Below are positions 1-8,123 of a stretch of 62,574 nucleotides of DNA, piece after piece. The notes beneath the pieces were generated by a model. That model was not told the origin of the DNA. It saw only the letters and a list, made by a program, of their open reading frames with translations, and ran no database searches. The position numbers and the translations under genes were made by a program. This DNA is from Myxococcota bacterium (lineage in GTDB: Bacteria; Myxococcota_A; Polyangia; JAAYKL01). The stretch is from positions 1 through 62,574 of the forward strand of contig JASJCT010000038.1 of NCBI GenBank assembly GCA_030065855.1. The letters run 5' to 3'. Each line of letters opens with the position of its first letter. Positions within the stretch are counted from its first letter, which is position 1.

Positions 1-138
1 CGGCGAAGCGTACCCTTGACGCGGGTGAGAACTGCGGCATTTTGTTTCGGCGACGGGCTGAGGGCGCAACTCACCGTTTTTAAACAAATATTATCCATTC
101 GTCATCCTCATTTTACCCACTACGAATGCAGGAGAGCC
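1..138. other. Unassigned left edge
   Basis: No gene could be assigned. One plus-strand frame is open from the window edge to a TAA near position 83, and another to a TAG inside the repeat at 175-177. Neither gives a recognisable product, so the tail of an upstream gene is possible but not shown. Confidence 0.3.
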
Positions 139-177
139 AGTTTATTACCCATCACTCATCACTTGACGAGGTACTAG
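139..177 (+). repeat. Flank repeat, copy 1 (ends CTTGACGAGGTACTAG)
   Basis: These 39 bases match, with about one difference, the reverse complement of 42411-42449, where they border a palindromic element. The last 30 bases (148-177) are identical there, and the last 21 recur at 12284-12304. Here no CCCCC/GGGGG palindrome is attached, so this may be a remnant or the bare end of the element. It lies about 100 bases before the ferritin-like gene and contains TTGACG, which resembles a -35 box. Confidence 0.75.
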
Positions 178-278
178 TCCAGACGAATATTCAGCTTGCA
201 AGAGGCAATATGCATGGGCTTTTTATGGATATCGAGGTATAAAAGGCGTCTGGGGCCATCAACCATGAGGAGGAGACA

Positions 279-722
279 ATGTCGACCAAAGAGGCTCAAG
301 AGACGCTCGTAACCATTATGCATCGCTGGCAAAAGATCGAAGGCGCATCTGTAGGATCTACTGGCAAGGTATTTGAAAAAAGCAACAACCCGATTGTGCG
401 TACAGTAATGGAGATCATCCAGCGCGACTCGATGATGCATCATCGGGTCCAGGGAATGATTGCAGACTCACTGTCGGTGCCCACGCGCGCCTTTTCCCTC
501 ACACCGGACGAGCTGGGCGACGTTTGGGGCATGATCGAAAAGCACCTCGAGATTGAGAAAAAAACCATCGATCTCGCCAAAGAAGCACTTGCGACCATCA
601 AGGGCAAGCAGATGCCTATTCACGAATACTTGATCAACTATCTGCTCATCGACGAGGAAAAGCACAACAAGATACTCGACGCATTGGAAGCCATCAAAAA
701 GGGCATGTACCCCTACGCCTAA
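279..722 (+). CDS. Ferritin-like four-helix protein
   Basis: A 147-residue all-helical protein without signal peptide or membrane segment. Four predicted helices carry acidic and histidine residues in ferritin/rubrerythrin style: an Asp-x-x-x-His-His in helix 2 (RDSMMHH, about residues 49-55), a Glu-rich helix 3 (MIEKHLEIEKK), and a Glu-x-x-His in helix 4 (DEEKHNKIL, about 125-133). The family binds a di-metal centre and serves in iron storage or oxidative stress. The metal ligands here are incomplete compared with rubrerythrin, and there is no rubredoxin domain, so activity is uncertain. The start is set by a strong ribosome site, GAGGAGGAG, seven bases before ATG. It appears monocistronic, facing the convergent DUF362 gene. 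Confidence 0.65.
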   Translation: MSTKEAQETLVTIMHRWQKIEGASVGSTGKVFEKSNNPIVRTVMEIIQRDSMMHHRVQGMIADSLSVPTRAFSLTPDELGDVWGMIEKHLEIEKKTIDLAKEALATIKGKQMPIHEYLINYLLIDEEKHNKILDALEAIKKGMYPYA

Positions 723-760
723 GATCTTCTAAGGGAGTTATATATGGGCGATATCTTGTA

Positions 761-2272
761 TTAGGCCCGCCAGAGATTTAATATATCCGAAATCTCATCT
801 ATTCCCGTATGAAGTATATGTATCTGATCGGGATTATTGACGCCTAGGCCAATTCTTCCCGCGTGGATTATCTGTCGCTGTTCCCACACGGATTTATGTA
901 CATAATTTCTGTCTATATTCTGTAGTCCAGCATAATATTTCAGTATTGCTACACTGACAGCATCACAGGCCACCCGGTCTTTTGACGCCAATACAATGCC
1001 AGGTGTAGCAAATTCCATCGTTGGAAATACTGGGCCGTTGGTCAGGATAATCTTTGTGGCATCCACAACGTTCATTGTCACATGAGGCCGGCTCAAGTTT
1101 AATTCAGCGACTTTCTCGGGAAAGTGTTCGGAATGCAGCTTAACCTGATGATGATTGCGGTCATCGTCCTTGCACACACCGACAAAGGTTTTGATGCAGT
1201 TTGTAAATTCCGCCTGTTCATTTGGATCCTGAAGGGCTGGGACTCCGGGAATCATTTCGTGGTTTTTGAGCACCGGTACATTGATAAAATGGTCAAATGC
1301 AAAAACTGATTTGGGAATACGCACGGCAGGTAGGTAATGGGCGTTTTCCGCGGTCCAGGAAACGTATTCTTCGTCATCCCAGGGCATGACCGTAACACCT
1401 TCTTCAATGGCGACATCGTATATGCCCGTTAACATGAGCATGTTTAATGTAGAGGATAAGACAGCAGATCGCTCTGCAATACATATTTTTTCCGGGGCCT
1501 TATTTTTTGCTTTTACCGCTCGAATAACCGCGCGTATCACCTCTGGATTTGTACAAGTACCGCTGCGATTTCCCGCATCCAGGAGATTCTCCATAAACAT
1601 GACCCCATTGGGTTTAATCATCACTGAATCCCCGTGCTGTATCTCATCCAGTCCACCGGCCACCTGAATCGCACGGTACACATCTGTTTCAACGGAGCTC
1701 CCCCTTACCATGGCGACAATAGGTTCCTCATTTGAATAGTATTTACTCTTCGCAAGTGTTATAAGCTTCTTTCTTTCACCACTTTTAGCGGTTACAATAT
1801 CTTCTTTTTCACCACTCCTAGCGGTTACAATGCCACCTCTTGCTCCACTTTTATAATAGACGGTATTCAAATCATCCGCTTGGGTATCGAGAATATCTTC
1901 AGCGCTTTTTGTACAAGAAATAAACGGTAATGTGGCGCTTGCCATAAAAATGCCTGCTGCTTTGAGGAAATTCCGACGGTTTATTCCGGGTAAGTATCTC
2001 CCCAAAATTCTTTTTGTCAGGCGAAATGAATGGTCCAATTTCTTTTCAATAATTCTGACACTTCTTTCTGATTCAATCAAATGCCGCATAGCGTGGGTAT
2101 AAGGACACTTTTCTATGTCTTGCAGATGATGGATGTGTTCGCTATTGAACAGGTTCTTTCCAAATCTCTCTTCAAGATATTTCAAATTCCTTTTAAAGGT
2201 ATTGCTGGAGGAGGGGTTAAAATAATAGCTTTTGTTATGTTTTATATTTTTATTTCTTAATTCACTTTTCAT
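761..2272 (-). CDS. DUF362 domain protein with twin-arginine signal
   Basis: A 503-residue protein. About 95 N-terminal residues precede a twin-arginine export motif (NRRNFLKAAG) with a hydrophobic stretch ending in FISC, so export and perhaps lipid anchoring are likely. The remainder matches the DUF362 family: VMIKPNGV, a CTNPEVIRAVIRAV segment, and a C-terminal region with KDRVACDAVSVAILKYY. DUF362 proteins often occur near iron-sulfur proteins; their reaction is unknown. No 4Fe-4S motif is visible here. A short in-frame duplication around residues 145-165 (VTARSGEKED / VTAKSGERKK) lies between signal and domain. AGGAG stands eight bases before ATG. The 95-residue N-terminal extension ahead of the Tat motif is unusual; a later start would be needed if the motif is to work as a standard signal. 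Confidence 0.7.
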   Translation of the reverse strand: MKSELRNKNIKHNKSYYFNPSSSNTFKRNLKYLEERFGKNLFNSEHIHHLQDIEKCPYTHAMRHLIESERSVRIIEKKLDHSFRLTKRILGRYLPGINRRNFLKAAGIFMASATLPFISCTKSAEDILDTQADDLNTVYYKSGARGGIVTARSGEKEDIVTAKSGERKKLITLAKSKYYSNEEPIVAMVRGSSVETDVYRAIQVAGGLDEIQHGDSVMIKPNGVMFMENLLDAGNRSGTCTNPEVIRAVIRAVKAKNKAPEKICIAERSAVLSSTLNMLMLTGIYDVAIEEGVTVMPWDDEEYVSWTAENAHYLPAVRIPKSVFAFDHFINVPVLKNHEMIPGVPALQDPNEQAEFTNCIKTFVGVCKDDDRNHHQVKLHSEHFPEKVAELNLSRPHVTMNVVDATKIILTNGPVFPTMEFATPGIVLASKDRVACDAVSVAILKYYAGLQNIDRNYVHKSVWEQRQIIHAGRIGLGVNNPDQIHILHTGIDEISDILNLWRA

Positions 2273-2664
2273 GACTGTGGGCTCCTATTTATATCCCAGC
2301 ATACAGTATTTGGGATGCCTAATTAAAAATACAATCGTTTGTTCCCTTATTTTATATCAAGGTGGCAGAAAAACTTCAATATTAGCATTATCAGATTTAT
2401 AAAAACTGTCTCAATTTTGACATAATAGATTGTCATACGGGTAAATTACTACAACAACCCTCGGCTAGCCACAGAAAGCAAACTCGAATTTAAATTTATA
2501 ATGCAATATTATGATAATAATGCTCAAAATCTATTTATTGAAAAGACATATTGTCTATGAAAAGAACTATTGTCTATGAAAGTCTTATAATTTTGTTGGA
2601 GGCATTGCTTTTTTTTCAGCTTACAAATATATACATCTGAGATTTTAACAAAAAGGAGAGAGTA
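2273..2664. other. AT-rich divergent intergenic region
   Basis: This 392-base gap separates the DUF362 gene (leftward) from the Asp-Thr repeat lipoprotein (rightward). It is much richer in A and T than its surroundings. No gene was recognised. It should hold the promoters of both genes. The only clear structure is a pair of direct repeats at 2549-2582. Confidence 0.6.
2549..2582 (+). promoter_or_regulatory. Direct repeat TATTGTCTATGAAA x2
   Basis: TATTGTCTATGAAAAG (2549-2564) is followed by TATTGTCTATGAAAG (2568-2582), a 19-base period, that is, nearly two helical turns. The pair ends about 80 bases before the lipoprotein start. That spacing suits binding of a dimeric regulator on one face of the DNA. 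The role is inferred from position only. Confidence 0.4.
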
Positions 2665-3528
2665 ATGTACAAATTTGGTAGTGAAGAAATGAGAAAATGG
2701 TTGCCCTATATAATAATGGTGTTAATGGTCACAATGTCCTTTGGCCCTGTTTCATGTGGCGACGATGACGATTCAGGTGGAGACGCTGATACCGATACTG
2801 ATACTGATAGTGATACCGATACTGACACTGACACCGATACTGATACTGACACTGACACTGACACTGACACTGATACTGATACTGATACTGATACCGATAC
2901 TGATACCGATACTGATAGTGACACCGATACTGATACGGACACTGACACCGATACCGACACTGACACGGATACCGATACCGATACGGGATTCTCCGACAAG
3001 GATATCGGTTCTGGTTGTACTTGTGAAGGTACTGGATGCACGCAGCTCGGTACCGATGTTCCAATCCCCAATGGCGGGACGATCCTCCACTGCGATGATG
3101 TTTCATCAACCCAGGCCGGCGCTGAACTCGTGTGTCTCAGAAGTTACGCTGGTGATCTTGCAAATGATACGTTCTTTGCTAACGGATACTGCTCCCTTAT
3201 GGCCACAGAGTGCGAAGGCGCCCAAGTGATTTGCGACGGGGCCACATTCGGAACCTTCGCGGACATGGCGGCTTGCCCAGCCGGAGCTGTACTTCTCACC
3301 TACGACGTAGCAGTTAATGTAGAAGTTGCAGGGATCCCATTGGAAGCAACAGTCAGCAATAAAACGTGTGCTGCGCCGTGTCAGCAAGAGGGCGATTGCC
3401 GAGAGTCAGAGACCGACCCTGCACTCAACAACGAAGCCACCCAGTATGCGTGCTTGGATAAAGACGGCGTTAAATTTTGCTTTGATCCAAGAAGCCTACC
3501 AGAAACCTATACCGCAGTGCAGTTCTAG
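2665..3528 (+). CDS. Lipoprotein with long Asp-Thr repeat
   Basis: A 287-residue predicted outer-surface lipoprotein. A hydrophobic signal ends in PVSC followed by GDDDD. Residues about 42-107 are an almost pure Asp-Thr dipeptide run with a few Asp-Ser units. The remainder, from about residue 108, is a Cys-rich globular domain (GSGCTCEGTGC, with further Cys pairs), probably disulfide-bonded outside the cell. Similar DT linkers followed by Cys-rich domains are common in uncharacterised surface proteins of Myxococcota-like bacteria. AGGAGAG lies six bases before the ATG. Long S-V frames on the opposite strand are artefacts of the repeat. Function unknown; the linker probably holds the domain away from the membrane and may bind calcium. 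Confidence 0.75.
   Translation: MYKFGSEEMRKWLPYIIMVLMVTMSFGPVSCGDDDDSGGDADTDTDTDSDTDTDTDTDTDTDTDTDTDTDTDTDTDTDTDTDTDSDTDTDTDTDTDTDTDTDTDTDTGFSDKDIGSGCTCEGTGCTQLGTDVPIPNGGTILHCDDVSSTQAGAELVCLRSYAGDLANDTFFANGYCSLMATECEGAQVICDGATFGTFADMAACPAGAVLLTYDVAVNVEVAGIPLEATVSNKTCAAPCQQEGDCRESETDPALNNEATQYACLDKDGVKFCFDPRSLPETYTAVQF
2788..2985 (+). repeat. Hexanucleotide microsatellite, 33 units
   Basis: 198 bases of GATACT-type hexamers (variants GACACT, GATACC, GACACC, GATAGT), each encoding Asp-Thr or Asp-Ser. Third-position variation shows the array is not freshly amplified, but blocks of identical units suggest recent slippage. Since the unit is six bases, length changes stay in frame. Confidence 0.95.
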
Positions 3529-3686
3529 TTGAGATCTTAAAAATCCCCCCAAAAACGCCCTAGCCAACTATTCGTGCCACTATGACAACATGATTGTCGA
3601 AATGTCTGCGCTATGACAAAATGGCAAAAAATTCTCCTACCAAACACTTATCCGATTGAAATCATTTAAATATTTCCACATAAAAA

Positions 3687-3703
3687 TTGGCGTGCGGTTT
3701 GCT
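3687..3703 (+). promoter_or_regulatory. Candidate sigma-54 promoter (-24/-12)
   Basis: TTGGCGTGCGGTTTGCT matches the consensus YTGGCACGN4TTGCW at all but two positions, with GG and GC exactly ten bases apart. It lies about 100 bases before a gene that itself encodes a sigma-54 activator, suggesting autoregulation or control by another activator. Prediction from sequence only. Confidence 0.55.
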
Positions 3704-3805
3704 TGTACGAACAGAAAGGATTTGAGAACCGATGTGCGTTTACCTAGCTCCAGATGCTCATTCGGTTTATTGGGCTTGTATTAAGGATATCGACCGGAGG
3801 GCGGG

Positions 3806-5155
3806 ATGACAGGAACACAGCCCACGCTGCTGATAGTAGATGATGACAAAAACAACCTTCTCTCGCTAAAAAAGATCTTTAGCCGGGAATCCATGAACGT
3901 CCTCACCGCATTGGACGGTCGAGAAGGACTGGACCTGGTGCGTAAGCACAACGTGGATGTGGTGCTTACGGACTTGCGGATGCCCGGCCTGGGCGGAGAT
4001 GACCTGCTCTCAGCGGTCAAGACCCTATCTCCAGATGCCGAAGTCGTTCTGATGACAGCATATGGCACTGTCGGTACTGCCGTGGAAATGATGAAAAACG
4101 GGGCCTATGACTTTGTCGAAAAGCCCCTGAAACGCGCCGCAATTGTAAAGACCGTGCAAAAGGCCCTCGAAAAGCACTGCTTGGTGGTCGAGAATCGAAC
4201 ACTCAAGCAGCGGTTGATGGGGTTTGAAAAAAAAGCCATCATTGGGAACCATCCCATCTTCCGCCATACCCTGGAGGTTGCGATTCAAGCTGCGCCGTCC
4301 ATGGCCACCGTCCTTATTCTAGGAGAATCAGGCACTGGAAAAGAGCTTGTGGCGCGCGCAATACACGACAACTCACCCCGTGCAGACAACCCCTTTGTGG
4401 CAGTGAACTGCGCGGCCTTGCCCGAAACCATTATGGAGGCAGAGCTATTCGGCTATGAACGCGGTGCCTTCACCGGCGCGGTAAAGCGCCGGGATGGCCG
4501 TTTTAAAGCTGCTGACAAGGGGACCTTGTTTCTGGACGAGGTCGCCGAGATGAGCCCTGCGGTGCAAGTGAAGTTGCTAAGGGTGCTGCAAGAGGGGGAA
4601 TTCGAACCCCTCGGCGGTACCACAGTTAAGTCGGATGTTCGCGTTGTCGCAGCTACGAATCGCGACTTAGAAGAAGAGGTAAAGCGCGGGAGCTTTCGCG
4701 AGGACCTCTATTACCGGCTCAATGTCATCGTTGTAAACCTGCCGCCCCTGCGCCAGCGGCTCGTGGACGTGCCCCTTTTGGCCGAGCACTTCCTGTCGCT
4801 TTACGCCATGCGCAACAGCAAGGAAATCCAGGCCATCTCAAACGAAGCCATGGAACTCCTGACCAGCTACTACTGGCCTGGCAATGTTCGGGAGCTCGAG
4901 AATGTTATCGAACGCGCCGTGGTCCTGACCCGGGAAAAAGTCATTGGTCCCAGTGATCTACCGTCCCATGTTTGCAAGGGCGAGCGCATTCAGGGGCAGG
5001 TGACCTTTTCCATTGGCACGCCGCTTTCAGATATTGAGCTCAGCATGATTCGGGAAACCCTGCGGTACACCAAGGGAGATAAAAAGCTGGCCGCCCAGCT
5101 GCTCGGCATTGCACCGAGGACAATTTACCGCAAGCTCGATGCCATGGAAGGATGA
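3806..5155 (+). CDS. Sigma-54-dependent response regulator, NtrC family
   Basis: A 449-residue transcription activator in the canonical three-domain layout. The receiver (1-120) has the acidic pocket VDDD, phospho-acceptor Asp56 in LTDLRMPG and Lys106 in EKPL. The AAA+ domain (about 145-380) has Walker A GESGTGKE (173-180), the sigma-54 contact loop GAFTGA (220-225) and a VAEMSP Walker B region. A Fis-type helix-turn-helix lies at the C-terminus (KKLAAQLLGIAPRTIYRKL). It should drive transcription from -24/-12 promoters once phosphorylated. No partner histidine kinase is adjacent. CGGAGGGCGGG precedes the ATG. It ends 193 bases before gspD, so control of the secretion operon is possible, but no good sigma-54 site was found in that gap. 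Confidence 0.9.
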   Translation: MTGTQPTLLIVDDDKNNLLSLKKIFSRESMNVLTALDGREGLDLVRKHNVDVVLTDLRMPGLGGDDLLSAVKTLSPDAEVVLMTAYGTVGTAVEMMKNGAYDFVEKPLKRAAIVKTVQKALEKHCLVVENRTLKQRLMGFEKKAIIGNHPIFRHTLEVAIQAAPSMATVLILGESGTGKELVARAIHDNSPRADNPFVAVNCAALPETIMEAELFGYERGAFTGAVKRRDGRFKAADKGTLFLDEVAEMSPAVQVKLLRVLQEGEFEPLGGTTVKSDVRVVAATNRDLEEEVKRGSFREDLYYRLNVIVVNLPPLRQRLVDVPLLAEHFLSLYAMRNSKEIQAISNEAMELLTSYYWPGNVRELENVIERAVVLTREKVIGPSDLPSHVCKGERIQGQVTFSIGTPLSDIELSMIRETLRYTKGDKKLAAQLLGIAPRTIYRKLDAMEG

Positions 5156-5348
5156 GTTGCCGATTTGGCAATATTTTGGAAGATGCTGAAAAACGATTGT
5201 CATTTTGTCTTTTTAAAGGCAAATACCAATCTCTTGGTAGGGTAACTACTTGAATGAAAAAGAAAAATTAATAGCCGAGCTCGGTATGCCACTTGCATAA
5301 AGACCCGGCAATAAACTCGGCCGGGCCACCAGAGGAGGGAGTAGAGCG

Positions 5349-8123
5349 TTGTCGATAATGACGATAAAGACGACCCGATGGGTAAGAAAACACACCATTG
5401 CCCTTTGGGTCGGATGCATGGCGATGAGCACCATCGGGCTTGCCACATGGGCAAACGCATCGCCGGAGGATGAGACACCTGGGGATCTACCCGCCCCGCT
5501 CAAAAGGGCCGAACGCCCCAATAATAAACCCCCTGTCCCACCAGCTAGACCGGACAAGGCACTGCTCTCAGCTGCACAAGTCAAAGAGAATGCGTTCAAA
5601 GCAAGGCGCAGTGCGGCAAAAAAAGTGCGCGGCCACTCTGCCAAGGGTACCGGGCAACCACCGTCCACAGGCCCAGCTGGAAAGGCGCGGGGAAATCGCC
5701 CGCTGCCTGGGGCGGGAAAAACAGCAGCGCCTGCACCAGGACCCGATACCCCTGAGGCGGGCGCTGAAGATCCCTGGTCCAATGTCAACATGCCCGATGA
5801 ACTCGCCGCAGGTATCGAGTACAAGCGACCTGGGAAAGGCACGCGCTTCTCCTTCAATCTCGTAGATGTAGATCTAGTCCAACTTATCAAGATCATTGGA
5901 AACATTACCGGCAAGGCATTTATACTCGGCAGCAAAACACCTCAAATCAAAGCAACGATATACGCGCCCACCAAGATTACGGCCGGCGAAGCCTATCAGG
6001 CATTCCTGAGCGTGTTGCAGGTAAACGGACTAACCGTCGTTCCAGCCGGGCGGTACTTGAAGATTCTCGCGCTTGGGGGCAGCACGTCCAGAAATCTCCC
6101 GATCATTCGGGGCAGGAACGTACCCCCTGGAGACGAAATCGTTACCCGCCTCCACCTCCTGAAGCACATTTCAGCCGAGGAGATAGCGGAATTGCTCGGT
6201 CGATTCAAATCCCCAGAGGGGGACCTGACCATCTACTCCCCGACGAACACGCTCATCATCACCGACTATGGGTCATCGATTCGCCGCTTGCTCAAGCTGA
6301 TCCGCATCCTCGATGTGCCGGGCACTGGCGAGCAAATATGGATTGAACCGGTCAACTACGCAGATGCCTCTGAGCTCGCCAATCGCATCATGGAGATTTT
6401 TGATGTCTCAGCCTCAGCATCAGCTGGCAAGAAAAGGCCCAAGGCACCGACAAAAGCAAAGGGAAAGCGACCCAAGTCCCCTGCACCATCAATTGTAGGC
6501 CAGGAAACGACCGAAACCCAGATCTCCAAGATTCTTCCCGATGAACGGACGAATTCACTGATCATCGTCGCCACGGAAACGTCCTACCTTAGAATTCTCG
6601 AGCTCATCAAGCGGCTCGATGTGCCGATCGCCGGCGAGGGCACCCTTCACGTGCATAAGCTGCAGCACGCAGACGCCACCGAGCTCGCAAAGACCCTGAA
6701 TAACCTGTCAAAACGGTCGAAAACAGCGTCCAAAAAAAAGGGCAAATCCGCACAAGATGCGTCTGTATCCCTATTCGAAGGGCAAGTCGAAATTTCTGCG
6801 GATAAGGCGACCAATTCCCTCGTGATTGTCTCGTCTCTTCGGGACTACATGAGCCTGAAACGGGTTATCGACCGGCTCGATGTCATGCTGCGCCAGGTCT
6901 TTGTCGAGGCCGTGATTATGGAAGTCAGCCTGGACAAAACCCGAGACCTGGGACTGGGATTTCACGTGGGCAATACCCTGGACACCGACGGCAAGACATC
7001 CCTTATCTACGGATCGAGCCAGCCCAATGACAAGCTCAATTCCCTGCTGCTCGGTCCAGGGGCCATGAGCGGCCTGGCCGCTGGTATTCGGGGGCCAGCC
7101 CTCGAGGGCACCGAGGATCTGCTCGGCGTGGGCATCTCCATTCCATCGTTTGGGGTGGCGCTGCAGGCACTCCAGACAAACTCGGATGTGAACGTGCTCT
7201 CCACACCCCATATTCTGGCCACAGACAATGTGGAGGCGGCCATCACCGTGGGCGAAAACGTGCCGCTCCAGCAGGGCTACAATCCCATGGGGTCGATTCT
7301 CAGTCAGGTAGCGAGTAGTGGTGCTGGAAATGCAGCCGCCGGCAACCTGGGAGGCATTGGGGCGCTCGCTGGATACGGCGGGTTCGGTGGGATCGGTGGC
7401 TTTTCCATTGCGCGGCAGAACGTGGGACTCACATTAAAAATCACCCCTCAGATAAATGACGACAATCAAGTGCGCCTAGAGATCAATCTCGAAATCAAAG
7501 AGGTGAAATCCGCTAATTCCGATCTCGGACCCAATATCTCCCAAAAAAGCGCCACCACGACTTCTGTGGTCGCTGATCAACAGACCATTATCATCGGCGG
7601 TCTCATCACTGATAACGATGTCATCACCACGCAAAAGGTGCCCTTCTTGGGGGATATCCCAATCCTTGGCTTTCTCTTTAGGCAAAAAAGCAGCATCAAT
7701 CGAAAGCGCAATCTGCTCATCTTTCTCACGCCCTATATCATCCGCACCGCTGAGGATTTTCGAGAGATATTTAATCGCAAGATGGCCGAGCGGCGGGAGT
7801 TCTTAGAGCGGTGGACCGCATTTGAATACCACCGGGTCGATCCCCATTTGGATTGGTCCCGGACCAACGGCGTTATCGCGGAGATGAACCGGGTGATCTC
7901 AGAGGCAGAAGCAGAGGAAGCCCTGAGAAGGGAATCAGAAATTCTCAATGAGGTGGAACACACCCCCAAAGATCCGGTTCATCTTCCCACGGGTGACGCT
8001 GAAAAAGACGAAAGTGAGTCAGACGGTACCGCGCTGGATTGGGAGCACCACATCGAACACAATACCACCACATTGGGGAAACTCGAACCCTCTGGGGTGA
8101 CCATCGAGGAGGCGACCGAGTGA
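5349..8123 (+). CDS. gspD: Type II secretion secretin GspD
   Basis: A 924-residue outer membrane secretin, first gene of the secretion operon. A signal peptide ending near ATWANAS is followed by an Ala/Pro/Lys-rich linker of about 110 residues. Then come the N0 domain (FSFNLVDVDLVQLIKIIGN), N1-N3 repeats with LPDERTNSLIIVA and ADKATNSLVIVSS, and the C-terminal secretin domain with VPFLGDIPILGFLFR and LLIFLTPYII. A Gly/Ala-rich insert in the secretin domain (about residues 655-690) probably forms part of the gate. The Lys-rich inserts between N domains and the long linker make it larger than the usual 650-700 residues. GAGGAGGGAG lies about nine bases before a TTG start; an ATG three codons on is an alternative. 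No pilotin gene is evident next to it. The stop overlaps the gspE start (GTGA). Confidence 0.93.
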   Translation: MSIMTIKTTRWVRKHTIALWVGCMAMSTIGLATWANASPEDETPGDLPAPLKRAERPNNKPPVPPARPDKALLSAAQVKENAFKARRSAAKKVRGHSAKGTGQPPSTGPAGKARGNRPLPGAGKTAAPAPGPDTPEAGAEDPWSNVNMPDELAAGIEYKRPGKGTRFSFNLVDVDLVQLIKIIGNITGKAFILGSKTPQIKATIYAPTKITAGEAYQAFLSVLQVNGLTVVPAGRYLKILALGGSTSRNLPIIRGRNVPPGDEIVTRLHLLKHISAEEIAELLGRFKSPEGDLTIYSPTNTLIITDYGSSIRRLLKLIRILDVPGTGEQIWIEPVNYADASELANRIMEIFDVSASASAGKKRPKAPTKAKGKRPKSPAPSIVGQETTETQISKILPDERTNSLIIVATETSYLRILELIKRLDVPIAGEGTLHVHKLQHADATELAKTLNNLSKRSKTASKKKGKSAQDASVSLFEGQVEISADKATNSLVIVSSLRDYMSLKRVIDRLDVMLRQVFVEAVIMEVSLDKTRDLGLGFHVGNTLDTDGKTSLIYGSSQPNDKLNSLLLGPGAMSGLAAGIRGPALEGTEDLLGVGISIPSFGVALQALQTNSDVNVLSTPHILATDNVEAAITVGENVPLQQGYNPMGSILSQVASSGAGNAAAGNLGGIGALAGYGGFGGIGGFSIARQNVGLTLKITPQINDDNQVRLEINLEIKEVKSANSDLGPNISQKSATTTSVVADQQTIIIGGLITDNDVITTQKVPFLGDIPILGFLFRQKSSINRKRNLLIFLTPYIIRTAEDFREIFNRKMAERREFLERWTAFEYHRVDPHLDWSRTNGVIAEMNRVISEAEAEEALRRESEILNEVEHTPKDPVHLPTGDAEKDESESDGTALDWEHHIEHNTTTLGKLEPSGVTIEEATE

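Noticed and set aside
174..443. An 89-codon minus-strand frame over the ferritin-like gene start
   Set aside because: It opposes a gene with a strong ribosome site and a helical fold; no support of its own.
2706..3109. Long frames on the minus strand and in other plus frames over the microsatellite (Ser-Val, Arg-Tyr and Ile-Leu repeats)
   Set aside because: They are translations of the same hexamer array in other frames, with no ribosome sites or domains outside it.
5163..5185. TGGCA followed by TTGGA before gspD, considered as a sigma-54 promoter
   Set aside because: The spacing between GG and the second element is wrong and the GC of the -12 box is missing.
8039..8119. Upstream extension of gspE
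   Set aside because: The GTG at 8120 overlaps the gspD stop, has a ribosome site and gives the family N-terminus; the extension lies wholly inside gspD.
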